From the NCBI RefSeq assembly GCF_003574355.1, contig NZ_QWLB01000013.1, positions 1 through 64,000 of the forward strand: 64,000 nt of DNA, read 5' to 3'. Source of the DNA: Meiothermus granaticius NBRC 107808 (lineage in GTDB: Bacteria > Deinococcota > Deinococci > Deinococcales > Thermaceae). This document shows, piece after piece, positions 27,918 to 37,006 of the stretch. The notes beneath the pieces are model-generated. The model did not search any database. It was given only the letters and a program-made list of their open reading frames with translations, and was not told the DNA's origin. The stretch's first letter is position 1, and every line of letters starts with the position of its first letter. A program made the translations under genes and the position numbers.

Positions 27918-28523
27918 ATGATTGACCTCACCCGCAGCATTGGTCCGGGTTATCCGGTCTGGCCGGGGGACACCCCCTATCATCTCGAGTTCACCTGGAG
28001 CATGGCCGAAGGCAGTTCAGTCAATGTGGGGAAAATCACCACCACCACACATCTAGGCACCCACCTCGACGCACCCTACCACTACGACGCGGGTGGGGGG
28101 AGGCTCGAGAGTGTCCCGCTCACCGCGCTGATCGGCCCGTGCCAGGTGGTGGAGGCTCGAGGAAAGCAGGTCTTGGAAGAAGATTTCATCCAAAGCCTGG
28201 GCCACCTGCCGGAGCGGGTTCTGTTCTACTCCGGTCAGCCCAACCGCTGGGAACGCTTCCCCCAGCAGTTCATGCACGTCGCCCCCGCTGCGGTGCAGGC
28301 CCTGGCCAAGAAGGGGGTCAGGCTCTTTGGTACCGATGCCCCCAGTGTGGACCCCCTGGACTCCAAGGATTTGCCCGGACACAAGGCCTTCGCGCGTGCC
28401 GGAATTTACATCCTAGAGGGCCTAGCCCTGGAGGGTGTGCCTCCCGGAGCGTATGAGCTGATCGCCCTCCCCTTGCGGCTCGAGGGCGCGGACGCCTCCC
28501 CGGTACGGGCCCTGCTGCGCTAG
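27918..28523 (+). CDS. cyclase family metal hydrolase, KynB-like
   Basis: A 201-residue member of the cyclase family (arylformamidase KynB). The metal site [13 protein letters not shown] lies at about 45-57 and WPGDTPY at 15-21, a strong match; [16 protein letters not shown] and [20 protein letters not shown] complete the family signature. In KynB this hydrolyses N-formylkynurenine. No other kynurenine genes are near, so isatin hydrolase-type or other amide/lactone substrates remain possible. The stop overlaps the convergent rarA stop by 4 bp. Confidence 0.85.
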   Translation: MIDLTRSIGPGYPVWPGDTPYHLEFTWSMAEGSSVNVGKITTTTHLGTHLDAPYHYDAGGGRLESVPLTALIGPCQVVEARGKQVLEEDFIQSLGHLPERVLFYSGQPNRWERFPQQFMHVAPAAVQALAKKGVRLFGTDAPSVDPLDSKDLPGHKAFARAGIYILEGLALEGVPPGAYELIALPLRLEGADASPVRALLR

Positions 28524-29791
28524 GGGGTACGTCGGGGCGGCTGGCCTCTGAACCTCGAGCGCAGCCGCTCGAGCCGCTCCTTTACCTTTTCCTCCCAGCC
28601 CTCACCGGCGGCCTGATACAGCTCGAGGCCCCGCAAAGCTTCCGGCAGGTAGGGCTGGGCAAAACTCCCCTCGGGATCGTCGTGATAGTAGGCGTACCCC
28701 CGGCCGTAGCCTAGATCCTTCATCAGACCGGTAGGGGCATTGCGCAGCACCATCGGGATAGGGGCATCCGGATGGGCCGAGGCCGCCTCCTGAGCAGCTT
28801 TCCAGGCCACATAGGCGCTGTTTGATTTGGGGGCCAGGGCCAGATAGAGGGTCAGCTCTGCCAGGGCCAGCTCGCCTTCGGGGGAGCCCAGAAACTCATA
28901 GGCCTCCTTGGCCGCGGTTGCCAGGCGCAGGGCATTGGGATCGGCCAGCCCGATGTCTTCGACCGCCATCCGCACCAGGCGGCGGGCCAGGTATAGGGGA
29001 TCCGCCCCCCCTTGCAGCATCCGGGCCAGGTAGTAAAGGGCGGCATCTACGTGGCTTCCCCGGACGCTCTTGTGCAGGGCTGAGATCAGGTCGTAAAAGT
29101 ACTCCCCGCCCTTGTCCATGGCCAGCGTGCCAGCGCCCAAAGCCTCCTGCGCGGCCTCGAGGTCAATCTGGCCTTCGCCCAAGCTGGCGGTCAGCTCCAA
29201 AGCCGAGAGGGCTCGGCGGGCATCGCCCATCGCAGCCCGGGCGATCAGCTCGAGGGCTTTCTCCTGCACCCCTTGGACCCTCAAGCCTTCCGGGTGCTCC
29301 AGAGCCCGCCGCAGCAGGCGCAAAAGCGCAGCCTCATCCAACGGTTTGAGCACATACACCCGGGCCCTCGAGCGCAGGGCCGGGTTGACCTCAAACGAGG
29401 GGTTTTCGGTCGTGGCTCCGATCAGGGTCAGAAGCCCGCTCTCCACATGGGGCAAAAGCGCGTCCTGCTGCGACTTATTGAAGCGGTGAATCTCGTCCAG
29501 AAAGAGCACCAGACCGTCTTCCTCTTGGGCCTTGGCTACCGCTTCCTTGATGTCTTTAACCCCTGCCGATACCGCCGAAAGCGCCACGATCCCTCGCCCG
29601 GTCCCCTGCGCCATCAAGCGGGCCAGGGTGGTCTTTCCAGTGCCCGGCGGCCCCCACAAAATGAAGCTGGACAACCGCCCGGCCTCGAGCATCCTCCGCA
29701 GGGGTTTACCTGGGCCGGTCAGGTGCTCCTGGCCCACCACCTCCTCGAGCGAGCGAGGACGCATCCGTTCAGCCAAGGGCGGTAGGCTCAC
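28520..29791 (-). CDS. rarA: replication-associated recombination protein RarA (MgsA)
   Basis: AAA+ ATPase acting at stalled replication forks, 423 residues. N-terminal [19 protein letters not shown], Walker [16 protein letters not shown], Walker [19 protein letters not shown], sensor 1 [10 protein letters not shown], then the tetramerisation region ([40 protein letters not shown]). All motifs are intact. It starts at GTG with a near-consensus promoter at leaderless distance. Confidence 0.95.
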   Translation of the reverse strand: MSLPPLAERMRPRSLEEVVGQEHLTGPGKPLRRMLEAGRLSSFILWGPPGTGKTTLARLMAQGTGRGIVALSAVSAGVKDIKEAVAKAQEEDGLVLFLDEIHRFNKSQQDALLPHVESGLLTLIGATTENPSFEVNPALRSRARVYVLKPLDEAALLRLLRRALEHPEGLRVQGVQEKALELIARAAMGDARRALSALELTASLGEGQIDLEAAQEALGAGTLAMDKGGEYFYDLISALHKSVRGSHVDAALYYLARMLQGGADPLYLARRLVRMAVEDIGLADPNALRLATAAKEAYEFLGSPEGELALAELTLYLALAPKSNSAYVAWKAAQEAASAHPDAPIPMVLRNAPTGLMKDLGYGRGYAYYHDDPEGSFAQPYLPEALRGLELYQAAGEGWEEKVKERLERLRSRFRGQPPRRTP

Positions 29792-29797
29792 TGCGAA

Positions 29798-29826
29798 ATT
29801 GTCGGGGGTTTGGGCAGCAGAGTCAA
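29798..29826 (-). promoter_or_regulatory. promoter of rarA, leaderless spacing
   Basis: On the minus strand TTGACT, exactly 17 bases, GACAAT, then 6 bases and the GTG start. One of the best examples of this pattern in the window. Confidence 0.75.
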
Positions 29827-29840
29827 GGGACGGGGCCGGT

Positions 29841-29882
29841 CTAGAGCGCTCTTCACCTATAAGGCTTGGTCTGTGAAGGGCG
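29841..29882. repeat. hairpin repeat element, copy 2
   Basis: CGCTCTTCAC ... GTGAAGGGCG (29847-29856 and 29873-29882), 10 bp with one pair that is G-U as RNA. It begins CTAGAGCGC and its loop reads CTATAAGGCTTGGT.., the same as copy 1 (25149-25201) except for 4 substitutions and a 10-base gap. Confidence 0.7.
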
Positions 29883-29936
29883 GAATAAGGGCCCGCGGTT
29901 GTTCATCCTTGGCAGGAGTTCCCCCCGGTTTCGGTC

Positions 29937-29942
29937 TATGCT
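29937..29942 (+). promoter_or_regulatory. -10 box of the unknown membrane protein gene
   Basis: TATGCT, 7 bases before the ATG at 29950; selects this start over upstream ATG codons. Confidence 0.5.
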
Positions 29943-29949
29943 TGAAGCC

Positions 29950-30669
29950 ATGTGGCTTTCTCTAGTGCCATGGGGCTTTGTGGTCTTGGGCCTCTTGCCC
30001 TTGGGGTTATTCCCTCGGCAGATCAGCCTCTACCCTGGGGTGGTTTTCCTGCTGGCCGCGCTCGTTCTGGCCGCCACCGCTAGCCTCTATGCTCGAGTCC
30101 CCCTGGAATCCCGGGTACGGTTCTTCTGGGTGCTGGGCCTTAGCGTGCTGGCCAACGTATTGGGGGTAGAGGCCGCCCGCGATCTGGCGCGTATCCCTGG
30201 GGAAATCACTGTGGCCGCAGGCATCGGGAGCCTGATCGCCGGTGGGCTGCTGCTGATGGGCTGGTACTACCTGGGGCAGAGCAAAGCCCCCAATCCGGCC
30301 CTGGCCGCAGCCCGATCCTCGAGCAGCGTATTAGATCAGGCTGAACTACAGGCTTTAGCCCCCAGCCTCGAGGCCCTCTCCGCGGTGCGCCCGGTAACCC
30401 TGCTGCTCCTCCATACCGCCAAAGAGGTCGGGACGGACCTGCTCTCCTACCTGCGCCAGCCCGACCTGATCTTCAGCCTAGAGCCAGGGCACTACCTGAT
30501 CGCCCTGCAAGGCAGCGGCACTGAGGGCGCCCAGATTGTCTTTCGCCGCCTGCGCCAAAATATCCCCATCCGAGCCTATGCGGTGCTGCCCCTGCAAAAG
30601 ATGAGCATAGCCGAAGCGGTGCGCCAGCTCGAGGGGGAGTTACAGCACTACTACCTGACCCAGCAGTAA
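29950..30669 (+). CDS. membrane protein with C-terminal cytoplasmic domain, unknown
   Basis: A 239-residue protein. The N-terminal 110 residues hold about four membrane helices (LVPWGFVVLGLLPLGLF, VVFLLAALVLAATASL, FFWVLGLSVLANVLG, GSLIAGGLLLMGWYYLG). The remainder is a soluble alpha/beta domain (VTLLLLHTAKEVG, IFSLEPGHYLIALQGS, IVFRRLRQNIPIRAYAVLPL, AEAVRQLEGEL) whose spacing recalls a degenerate GGDEF/nucleotide-cyclase fold, but no catalytic GGDEF residues are present. No family assigned. Confidence 0.65.
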   Translation: MWLSLVPWGFVVLGLLPLGLFPRQISLYPGVVFLLAALVLAATASLYARVPLESRVRFFWVLGLSVLANVLGVEAARDLARIPGEITVAAGIGSLIAGGLLLMGWYYLGQSKAPNPALAAARSSSSVLDQAELQALAPSLEALSAVRPVTLLLLHTAKEVGTDLLSYLRQPDLIFSLEPGHYLIALQGSGTEGAQIVFRRLRQNIPIRAYAVLPLQKMSIAEAVRQLEGELQHYYLTQQ

Positions 30670-31785
30670 TTACACCTGCACCCATCCGACCCGCTCGAGG
30701 AAGGTCTCCTCCAGCCTGTTCTGGTGCATCACCTCGCCCAGTGCGCGGAAAAACACCCGGTAGGGCTCGACTCGAGCGCTTTCCCCCATCAGCCCTAAGC
30801 GCAAGACCTGCCCTGCGGTAGGGCCTATCCCGCCCGCTATCGAGACCCCTCGGCTGTACAAGCCTTTGCGCAGCTCTGCCTCATCCCAGCCTTGGGGCGG
30901 GCGCACCACCAGCACCGTGGGCAATCGGGCTTCCTGGGGGGCATAGGCCTGGAAGCCGAGCTCCTCGAGCACCCCCAACACCGCCCTATGCATCGCCTCA
31001 GCCCGGCGCAGGCGGTTCTCCAAGCCTTCCTCCAAGGCCAGGTTCAGGGCTTCTTCCAGGGCAAAGTGCAGCGAGACCGGCGCCGTGCAAAAATACCCTT
31101 CCTCCTCCCAGTACACCGCGACTCGAGCCAAGTCCGAGTACCACCCTCGGGCCTTGCCCAGGTGTTCCCGCCCCCGCTGGGAAAGGGCAAATGGGGCCAG
31201 TCCGGGCGGGGCCGAGAGGCATTTTTGGCTGCCGGTAAAAGCGTAATCCACCCCCATCTGCTGCATCGAGAGGGGCATCATGCTGGCCGTAGTCACCGCA
31301 TCCAGCATGAACAAGGCCCCATGCTCACGGGCCAGATCGGCAATGGCCTGGGCTGGATTGAGCACCCCCGTGCTGGTCTCGCCATGCACCAGCGCAACCA
31401 GCTTGTAGGGCCGCTGGGCCAGGGCCCGGCCCACCGCTTCGGGGTCAATCGGCTGCCCCGGCTCCGCCCGCAACACCGTGTAGTCGTGGCGGTAGGCCTG
31501 AGCGATCTCCACCATCCGCTCCCCAAAGGCCCCGTTGACCAAGAGCAGCACCGCCTCCCCTTGGTCGGCCAGGTTGTTTAACCCGGCCTCCATCCCCAAG
31601 CTGGCCGAGCCCGGCATGGCCGCGACCAGGGCCCCCTGGCCGGGATCAAACATCCGGCCCAAAGCCGCACGGATCCGACGGTTGGTGGCCAGGGTCTCGG
31701 GGTCTAGGTGTCCCCGCAGGGGGCGGGCCAAGGCCGCCTGGACTCGAGGGTGAATCGGGCTGGGGCCAGGGGTCAGCAAAATCAT
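30670..31785 (-). CDS. class V aminotransferase (serine-pyruvate / alanine-glyoxylate type)
   Basis: A 371-residue PLP enzyme: it starts MILLTPGPSPIHPRV, has GSASLGMEAGLNNL for the PLP phosphate, VHGETSTGVLNP, the acidic LDAVTTASMMPLSM and Lys in TGSQKCLSAPPG as the internal aldimine. This is the serine/alanine-glyoxylate group; phosphoserine or aspartate substrates cannot be excluded. The ATG at 31785 has a clear GGAGG 8 bases before and is preferred over an upstream start in the leader. The gene has a 100-base structured leader with its own promoter. Confidence 0.85.
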   Translation of the reverse strand: MILLTPGPSPIHPRVQAALARPLRGHLDPETLATNRRIRAALGRMFDPGQGALVAAMPGSASLGMEAGLNNLADQGEAVLLLVNGAFGERMVEIAQAYRHDYTVLRAEPGQPIDPEAVGRALAQRPYKLVALVHGETSTGVLNPAQAIADLAREHGALFMLDAVTTASMMPLSMQQMGVDYAFTGSQKCLSAPPGLAPFALSQRGREHLGKARGWYSDLARVAVYWEEEGYFCTAPVSLHFALEEALNLALEEGLENRLRRAEAMHRAVLGVLEELGFQAYAPQEARLPTVLVVRPPQGWDEAELRKGLYSRGVSIAGGIGPTAGQVLRLGLMGESARVEPYRVFFRALGEVMHQNRLEETFLERVGWVQV

Positions 31786-31820
31786 GGGGTTCCTCCAAAA
31801 AAACACGCCCCGCATCGGTA

Positions 31821-31866
31821 CTATCCGACGACCTCTTTCCGTAGAAAGAGAGCCGTTAGCGGATAG
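31821..31866 (-). promoter_or_regulatory. structured leader RNA of the class V aminotransferase gene
   Basis: In RNA sense, an outer stem CUAUCCG/CGGAUAG (31860-31866 with 31821-31827) encloses CUCUUUC-UACG-GAAAGAG (31833-31850), a 7-bp hairpin closed by a UNCG tetraloop. It sits in a ~100-base leader between a good promoter and the GGAGG of the gene and ends ahead of a T7 run. I do not recognise it as a known riboswitch class. See findings. Confidence 0.5.
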
Positions 31867-31893
31867 CTCGAGCGGGACGCATTGCTAAGCCCG

Positions 31894-31922
31894 AATATAC
31901 AGAGGTCGGGGTGGTTTGTAAA
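31894..31922 (-). promoter_or_regulatory. promoter of the class V aminotransferase gene
   Basis: On the minus strand TTTACA, exactly 17 bases, TATATT. Transcription would begin near 31887, giving a leader of about 100 bases, unusual for this window. Confidence 0.7.
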
Positions 31923-31930
31923 GCCAAACC

Positions 31931-33286
31931 CTACCCCAGCACCTCATCCAGCGACTCGGCCAGAATGTTCACCATCTCGTCTACCTCGGCCTCGCTGATG
32001 ATGAGCGGGGGGGCTACGGCAAACCCCGTATCGTTGCAGCGGGCGATCAGCCCGCGCTTGCGGCTGGCGGCTTGCAGCTTGCCCCCAATCCCCCGAGCGG
32101 GATCAAAGGTTTTCTTGCTGGCTTTATCCTCGACCACCTCGAGCGCCGCCATCAGCCCCTTGCCGCGCACATTGCCCACAAACGGGTGGGTCTCCAGTTC
32201 CTGCAATCGGCGCAGCAGCTGCTCTCCCCTCACCGCGGCATTCTCCCAAAGCCGCTCGCGCTCGAGGATGGCGATGTTGGCGAGCCCTACCGCGCAGGCC
32301 ACCGGATGCCCGGAATAGGTGAAGCCGTGCATGAACATGCGATCGGGGGTGGCCAGCACCTCGAAGATCTCCCGGGTTACCCCCACCCCACCCAGGGGGA
32401 TGTACCCTGAGGTGATGCCCTTGGCAAAGCTGGTGATGTCCGCCTGGAATCCGTAGGTCTGTTGGGCAAACATCTGGCCGGTGCGGCCAAACCCGGTGAT
32501 GACCTCATCGGCGATCAGCAGGATTTGGTGCTTTTTGAGGATAGGGGTGATGGCCTGCCAATATCCCTTTGGCGGCGGCACCACCCCCCCGGCCCCTTGA
32601 ACCGGCTCCCCGATGAAGGCGGCGATGGTCTCGGCCCCCTCGCGTTGGATGATCTCCTCGAGTTCTGCGGCCAACATGGCCACAAACTCCGCCTCGGAAA
32701 GGCCGGGGTTGTTGCGGTAGGCCAGCGGAGCGGAAGCGTAGATGAAACCCGGAGCCAGCGGCCCGAAATCCGCGTGGTAGGCCGGGACCCCGGTAGCCGC
32801 CAGGGAACCCATGGCGATCCCGTGATAGGCCATCCGCCTCGAGAGGATCTTGGTCTTCTGGGGCCGACCGGAGAGCGACCAATAATACCGGGCAATTTTG
32901 ATCGCGGTCTCGTTGGATTCTGCCCCCCCACTGGTGAACTGGAAGTGGGAGTGGTGTGGCAACAGCTCAGACAGCTTGACCGCCAACTCGATCACCGGGG
33001 GGGTGGCCAGGCCAAAGAAAGTCGGCTGGAAGGCCAGCCGGGCCATCTGCTCGCGGGCCACCTCGGCCAGCTCGCTGCGGCCATGCCCCACGTTGACGTT
33101 CCATAGCCCGGCAAACCCATCCAGGTACCACTTGCCCGTGGTGTCGCGTACCCGGCTTCCCTTACCCTCGACCAGCACAATCGGGCCGCTCTGGCGGTGG
33201 CGGTGCAGGTTGGTCACGGGGTGCAGCAGGTGAGCCAGGTCTTGCTCGAGCAGCTTCTCGGTGTCCCAAACCAGGGTCTGTGCCAT
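31931..33286 (-). CDS. class III aminotransferase (omega-amino acid type)
   Basis: A 451-residue PLP enzyme. Motifs: [45 protein letters not shown] and Lys in [29 protein letters not shown] from the partner subunit. The set is that of beta-alanine/omega-amino acid:pyruvate and taurine aminotransferases. The ATG at 33286 (MAQTLVWD) is preferred; a longer frame reading upstream crosses the glnS promoter region. It is divergent from glnS and ends just before the class V aminotransferase promoter, so each is read separately. Confidence 0.85.
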   Translation of the reverse strand: MAQTLVWDTEKLLEQDLAHLLHPVTNLHRHRQSGPIVLVEGKGSRVRDTTGKWYLDGFAGLWNVNVGHGRSELAEVAREQMARLAFQPTFFGLATPPVIELAVKLSELLPHHSHFQFTSGGAESNETAIKIARYYWSLSGRPQKTKILSRRMAYHGIAMGSLAATGVPAYHADFGPLAPGFIYASAPLAYRNNPGLSEAEFVAMLAAELEEIIQREGAETIAAFIGEPVQGAGGVVPPPKGYWQAITPILKKHQILLIADEVITGFGRTGQMFAQQTYGFQADITSFAKGITSGYIPLGGVGVTREIFEVLATPDRMFMHGFTYSGHPVACAVGLANIAILERERLWENAAVRGEQLLRRLQELETHPFVGNVRGKGLMAALEVVEDKASKKTFDPARGIGGKLQAASRKRGLIARCNDTGFAVAPPLIISEAEVDEMVNILAESLDEVLG

Positions 33287-33296
33287 AGTGCTACCG

Positions 33297-33302
33297 ATTC
33301 TA
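33297..33302 (-). promoter_or_regulatory. -10 box of the omega-aminotransferase gene
   Basis: TAGAAT on the minus strand, 10 bases before the ATG at 33286; no ribosome site between, so the leader is at most a few bases. Confidence 0.45.
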
Positions 33303-33347
33303 ACGCGAAGTCGGGATCCTTCGCTTTGGGGCCAAGCCCAACCCGCC

Positions 33348-33375
33348 TTGGCATGTCCTGGCTGGCGTGTATGCT
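33348..33375 (+). promoter_or_regulatory. promoter of glnS
   Basis: TTGGCA (33348-33353), 16 bases, TATGCT (33370-33375), 13 bases before the ATG at 33389. It rules out the long upstream extension of the frame. Confidence 0.55.
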
Positions 33376-33388
33376 GGTATCTAGTTGC

Positions 33389-35728
33389 ATGAGCACGCCT
33401 ACCGTCCAACGCAGGGTTAACCCCAACTTCATCACCGAGATCATCGATGAAGACCTAAAGGCAGGTCGCTACTCCCAGATCGTGACGCGCTTCCCGCCCG
33501 AACCCAACGGTTATGCCCACCTGGGTCACGCCATCGCCAGCTACCTCAACTGGGGCATTGCCCAGGACTACGGCGGCCTGTTCCGGCTGCGCATGGACGA
33601 CACCAATCCCCAGACCGAGCGTCAGGAATACGCCGAAGCCTTGGTGCGCGACCTGGCCTGGCTGGGCCTGCGCTGGGATGGGAAGGTGGAGTACGCCTCG
33701 GACTACTTCGAAGACCTCTACCAGATGGCCCTCCGGCTCATCCAAAAAGGGCTGGCCTACGTGGATAGCATCCCCCATGAGGAAATGGTGCGGTTGCGCG
33801 GCAGCGTAGAGGTCCCCGGTACCCCCAGCCCTTATCGGCAGCGCAGCATTGAGGAGAACCTCGAGCTGTTCCAGCGGATGCGGGCCGGGGAGTTTCCCAC
33901 CGGGGCCCACGTGTTGCGCGCCAAAATAGACCTGGCTAGCCCCAACATGAAACTGCGGGACCCGGTGCTCTATCGCATCGTCCATGCCGAGCACTACCGC
34001 ACTGGAACCACCTGGCCCATCTACCCCAGTTACGACTTTGCTCAAGCCCCCACCGACGCTCTGATCGGGGTTACCCACAGCCTGTGCTCCTTGGAGTTCG
34101 TGGATAACCGGGCCATCTATGACTGGTTGATGGAGCATCTGTGGGGCGAACCCAGGCCCCGGCAGTACGAGTTTGGCCGGAGGAGCCTCGAGTACACCGT
34201 GGTCTCCAAGCGCAAGCTGCTCAAGCTGATTGCCGGGGGCCACGTGACCGGCTGGGATGACCCCCGCATGCCCACCCTGGCCGGCCAACGCCGCCGGGGG
34301 GTTACCCCTGAAGCCCTGCGGACCTTCGCGAAGAGCGTGGGGATTTCTCGCACCAACCGAACGGTGGACATCGCCCTGCTGGAGCATGCCATCCGCGAGG
34401 ACCTAAACCTTCGGGCACCCCGGGTGATGGCCGTGATCCGGCCCCTCAAGGTGGTGCTGACCAACCTCGAGGCCGAGTCCACCCTCTCCCTGCGCTACTG
34501 GCCCGATGATGTGGTGCGGGGTTCCCCCGATGGCCTGGTGGCGCGGCCCAACGGCGAGCGGGTCAGGCCTGAGGAGGCGGTCCGGCCGGTACCCCTCACC
34601 CCCGAGCTCTACATCGAAGCGGATGACTTCGAGGTCGAGCCCCCCCCAGGGTTCAAGCGGCTCACCCCCGGCGGAACCGTGCGGCTGCGAGGAGCAGGGT
34701 TGATCCGCTGTGACGAATACCTCCGGGATGCCACAGGGCAGGTTTGCGAGCTGCGCTGTACCTGGCTGGGCGAAGCGGGCAAGGCTTCTGGGGTCATTCA
34801 CTGGGTGAGTGCGACCCAGAGCCTTCGGGCGGAATTCCGCCTCTACGACCGGTTGTTTCGCGTACCCTTGCCCGAGAGTGAGGCCAAGGAGCTGGAAGAG
34901 GAAGAAGAGGGCGAGACCCGCGAAGACCGCGACTTCCTCAGCTTCCTCAACCCTCAGAGCCTCGAGGTTCGGCAGGGCTGGGTCGAGGCCAGTGTGGCCA
35001 GTGACCCGCCCGAGACCCGCTATCAGTTCGAGCGGCTGGGGTATTTCTGGCCGGATCCGCTGGATTCCAAGCCTGGGGCGCTGGTTTTCAACCGCATCGT
35101 GGGCTTGCGCGACTCCTGGAAGGGCGCGGAGGGGCCTAGGCCCAAAGGGGAGCCGCGAGCCCCCAAAGAGGAAAAGGGGCAGGGCCCCGGCCAGGTGGTG
35201 CTCTCCGCCCAAGAACAGGCCCGGTTTGAGCGGTTCAAAGGGCAGGGGGTGGGGGAGGCGGATGCGCGGGTGCTGGCCCGTGACCCTGCGCTCGAGGCCT
35301 ACCTAAACCAGGCCGCCCGGTGGGCTCCCGTGGCCCATCTGGCCAGCTGGGTGGTCAATGAGCTGGGGTCCTCCATCCGCGAGGGCAGCAATAAGGTCTC
35401 CCCCGCCGCTTTAGCCGAATTGGTAGCCCTGGTGCAGGGTGGGGAGATCAATACCCGAATTGCCAAAGACGTGCTGGCTGAAGCCCAAAGCAGCGGGGAA
35501 AACCCCGCCGAGATCGTACGGGCCCGGGGCCTGCGCCAGGTCAATGACAGCGCGGCCCTGGAGGCGGTGCTCGACCGCATCCTGGCTGCCCACCCCGACC
35601 AAGTGGCCGCCTACCGAGGGGGCAAAACCGGGTTGCTGGGGTTCTTCGTGGGTCAGGTGATGCGCGAAACCGGTGGGCAGGCCAATCCCCAAACCGTGCG
35701 GGAGCTGGTGCTGCGCCGGCTGGGCTGA
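33389..35728 (+). CDS. glnS: glutaminyl-tRNA synthetase with C-terminal YqeY/GatB-like domain
   Basis: Class I synthetase charging tRNA-Gln, 779 residues against about 550 in E. coli. HIGH motif as HLGH in [18 protein letters not shown] equivalent as VVSKRK, and the anticodon-binding beta-barrels at 340-560. An acidic linker ([13 protein letters not shown]) and a Lys/Pro-rich one ([13 protein letters not shown]) lead to a YqeY domain from about 610 to 779 ([21 protein letters not shown] is the GatB/YqeY signature region, then [13 protein letters not shown]). This architecture is known from Deinococcus, where the extra domain aids tRNA binding. Confidence 0.95.
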   Translation: MSTPTVQRRVNPNFITEIIDEDLKAGRYSQIVTRFPPEPNGYAHLGHAIASYLNWGIAQDYGGLFRLRMDDTNPQTERQEYAEALVRDLAWLGLRWDGKVEYASDYFEDLYQMALRLIQKGLAYVDSIPHEEMVRLRGSVEVPGTPSPYRQRSIEENLELFQRMRAGEFPTGAHVLRAKIDLASPNMKLRDPVLYRIVHAEHYRTGTTWPIYPSYDFAQAPTDALIGVTHSLCSLEFVDNRAIYDWLMEHLWGEPRPRQYEFGRRSLEYTVVSKRKLLKLIAGGHVTGWDDPRMPTLAGQRRRGVTPEALRTFAKSVGISRTNRTVDIALLEHAIREDLNLRAPRVMAVIRPLKVVLTNLEAESTLSLRYWPDDVVRGSPDGLVARPNGERVRPEEAVRPVPLTPELYIEADDFEVEPPPGFKRLTPGGTVRLRGAGLIRCDEYLRDATGQVCELRCTWLGEAGKASGVIHWVSATQSLRAEFRLYDRLFRVPLPESEAKELEEEEEGETREDRDFLSFLNPQSLEVRQGWVEASVASDPPETRYQFERLGYFWPDPLDSKPGALVFNRIVGLRDSWKGAEGPRPKGEPRAPKEEKGQGPGQVVLSAQEQARFERFKGQGVGEADARVLARDPALEAYLNQAARWAPVAHLASWVVNELGSSIREGSNKVSPAALAELVALVQGGEINTRIAKDVLAEAQSSGENPAEIVRARGLRQVNDSAALEAVLDRILAAHPDQVAAYRGGKTGLLGFFVGQVMRETGGQANPQTVRELVLRRLG

Positions 35729-35738
35729 GGGGCGTTTC

Positions 35739-36959
35739 TCAGCGCCCACCCCGATAGCGAATTCGGTAAACCCGCCCCCCCTTGTCATCGGAAACATACA
35801 GGGCCCCGTCGGGCCCAAAGATCAGGCCTACGGGGCGTCCCCAGGCTTCGCGGCACATCTGCCCCGGAGCCCGCCAACCGCTGGCAAAGGGCTCTGCCCG
35901 CACCGGTAGCCCATGCTCGAGCACGATCCGCTCAATCTTGCAATCCCGGTACTTGGCCGGGTCGCTGACCCCCAGCGAGCCGTGGTAGGCCACATAGAGG
36001 TCTTTGCGGTACTCCGGCGGGAAATTGCTCTGCCCCGCCAAGGCAAGCCCCAGCGGCGCCGAGTGGGCAGGGGCCGTGAACAGGGCCGGAACCGCCTTAC
36101 GGCAATCAAACCCCGAGGTGCGGGGATCGGGCACATCACTCCGCTCCCCCTTTAGGTTGAGGCCCAGCCCTGGGGTGTAGCAGTAGGGCCAGCCGTGGTG
36201 TCCACCCGGTTGCACATGAACCACCACCTCCTCTGGGGGAAGGTCGTCCCCCAGGTGATCGGTGCCGTTGTGGGTTGCCCAGAGCTCTCCCCGCGGCGTC
36301 CAGGTGAAGTCCACGCTGTTCTTGAGCCCCTCGGCCCATAAAAGCCTGCGGCGGGGATCGGGGCTGTGGGCAAAGGGGTTGTCCCAGGGCACCGAGCCAT
36401 CGGGGTTGAAGCGCAGGATGGCCGCCCGGCGTGGGTCCCGCTCGGGGCCGAAGTTGGTCTCCGAGCCTACCGAAAGGTAGAGCTTGCCATCCGGGCCAAA
36501 GTGCAGGGTGCGGGTGAAGTGCCCCGAGGGGCCAGGCAGGTCGGGGATCACCGTTTCCTTGGTCCTGAAGCGCCCATCCGGCCCCGGATGGGCGAAGCGC
36601 ACCACCCGGTCGCTCAGGGCCACATAGAGCCAGCCCTGGTGCCACTCGAGACCATGGGGCAGCTCGAGACCCTCTGCCACCACCTCCACCCGGTCGGCCC
36701 GTCCATCGTGGTCCCGGTCGGGCAGGCGCACCACCTGACCGCTGTAGAGCAGGGTGAGGTAGAGGTCCCCCTCTGGGCCGAAGCTCATCATCCGGGGGGA
36801 GCCCTCGAGCCCCTCGGCGAAGATGCCGATTACAAACCCCGGCGGCAACCGGATGTGCCGGGCGGCTTCATCCCCTTCCTGAGCCCGCAGCGCCACCGAG
36901 GCCAGCAGCAAGGCCAGCAAAAACACCACTGGAAGCAACAGCCAGCGCGCACTGATCAT
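35739..36959 (-). CDS. secreted PQQ-type sugar dehydrogenase (GSDH family)
   Basis: A six-bladed beta-propeller oxidoreductase, about 406 residues, with an N-terminal signal/anchor (LLLPVVFLLALLLASVALRA). Propeller features: FGPEGDLYLTLLYSGQV, LPHGLEWH, the His region HFTRTLHFGPDGKLYLSVGS, the Trp/Asn pair in ATHNGTDHLGDDLP and GRPVGLIFGPDGALYVSDDKGG. The family (glucose/sorbosone dehydrogenase, L-sorbosone type) oxidises aldoses with PQQ; PQQ genes are not in the window. Several Cys (YCYTP, DCRK, DCK, MCRE) may pair. Start: ATG at 36959; a TTG 6 bases upstream is the alternative; there is no RBS. Confidence 0.8.
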   Translation of the reverse strand: MISARWLLLPVVFLLALLLASVALRAQEGDEAARHIRLPPGFVIGIFAEGLEGSPRMMSFGPEGDLYLTLLYSGQVVRLPDRDHDGRADRVEVVAEGLELPHGLEWHQGWLYVALSDRVVRFAHPGPDGRFRTKETVIPDLPGPSGHFTRTLHFGPDGKLYLSVGSETNFGPERDPRRAAILRFNPDGSVPWDNPFAHSPDPRRRLLWAEGLKNSVDFTWTPRGELWATHNGTDHLGDDLPPEEVVVHVQPGGHHGWPYCYTPGLGLNLKGERSDVPDPRTSGFDCRKAVPALFTAPAHSAPLGLALAGQSNFPPEYRKDLYVAYHGSLGVSDPAKYRDCKIERIVLEHGLPVRAEPFASGWRAPGQMCREAWGRPVGLIFGPDGALYVSDDKGGRVYRIRYRGGR

Positions 36960-37006
36960 TTGCAACCAGCTTAGCGCTCCCTCGGCCAGCCCTGCTACCT
37001 GGGACG

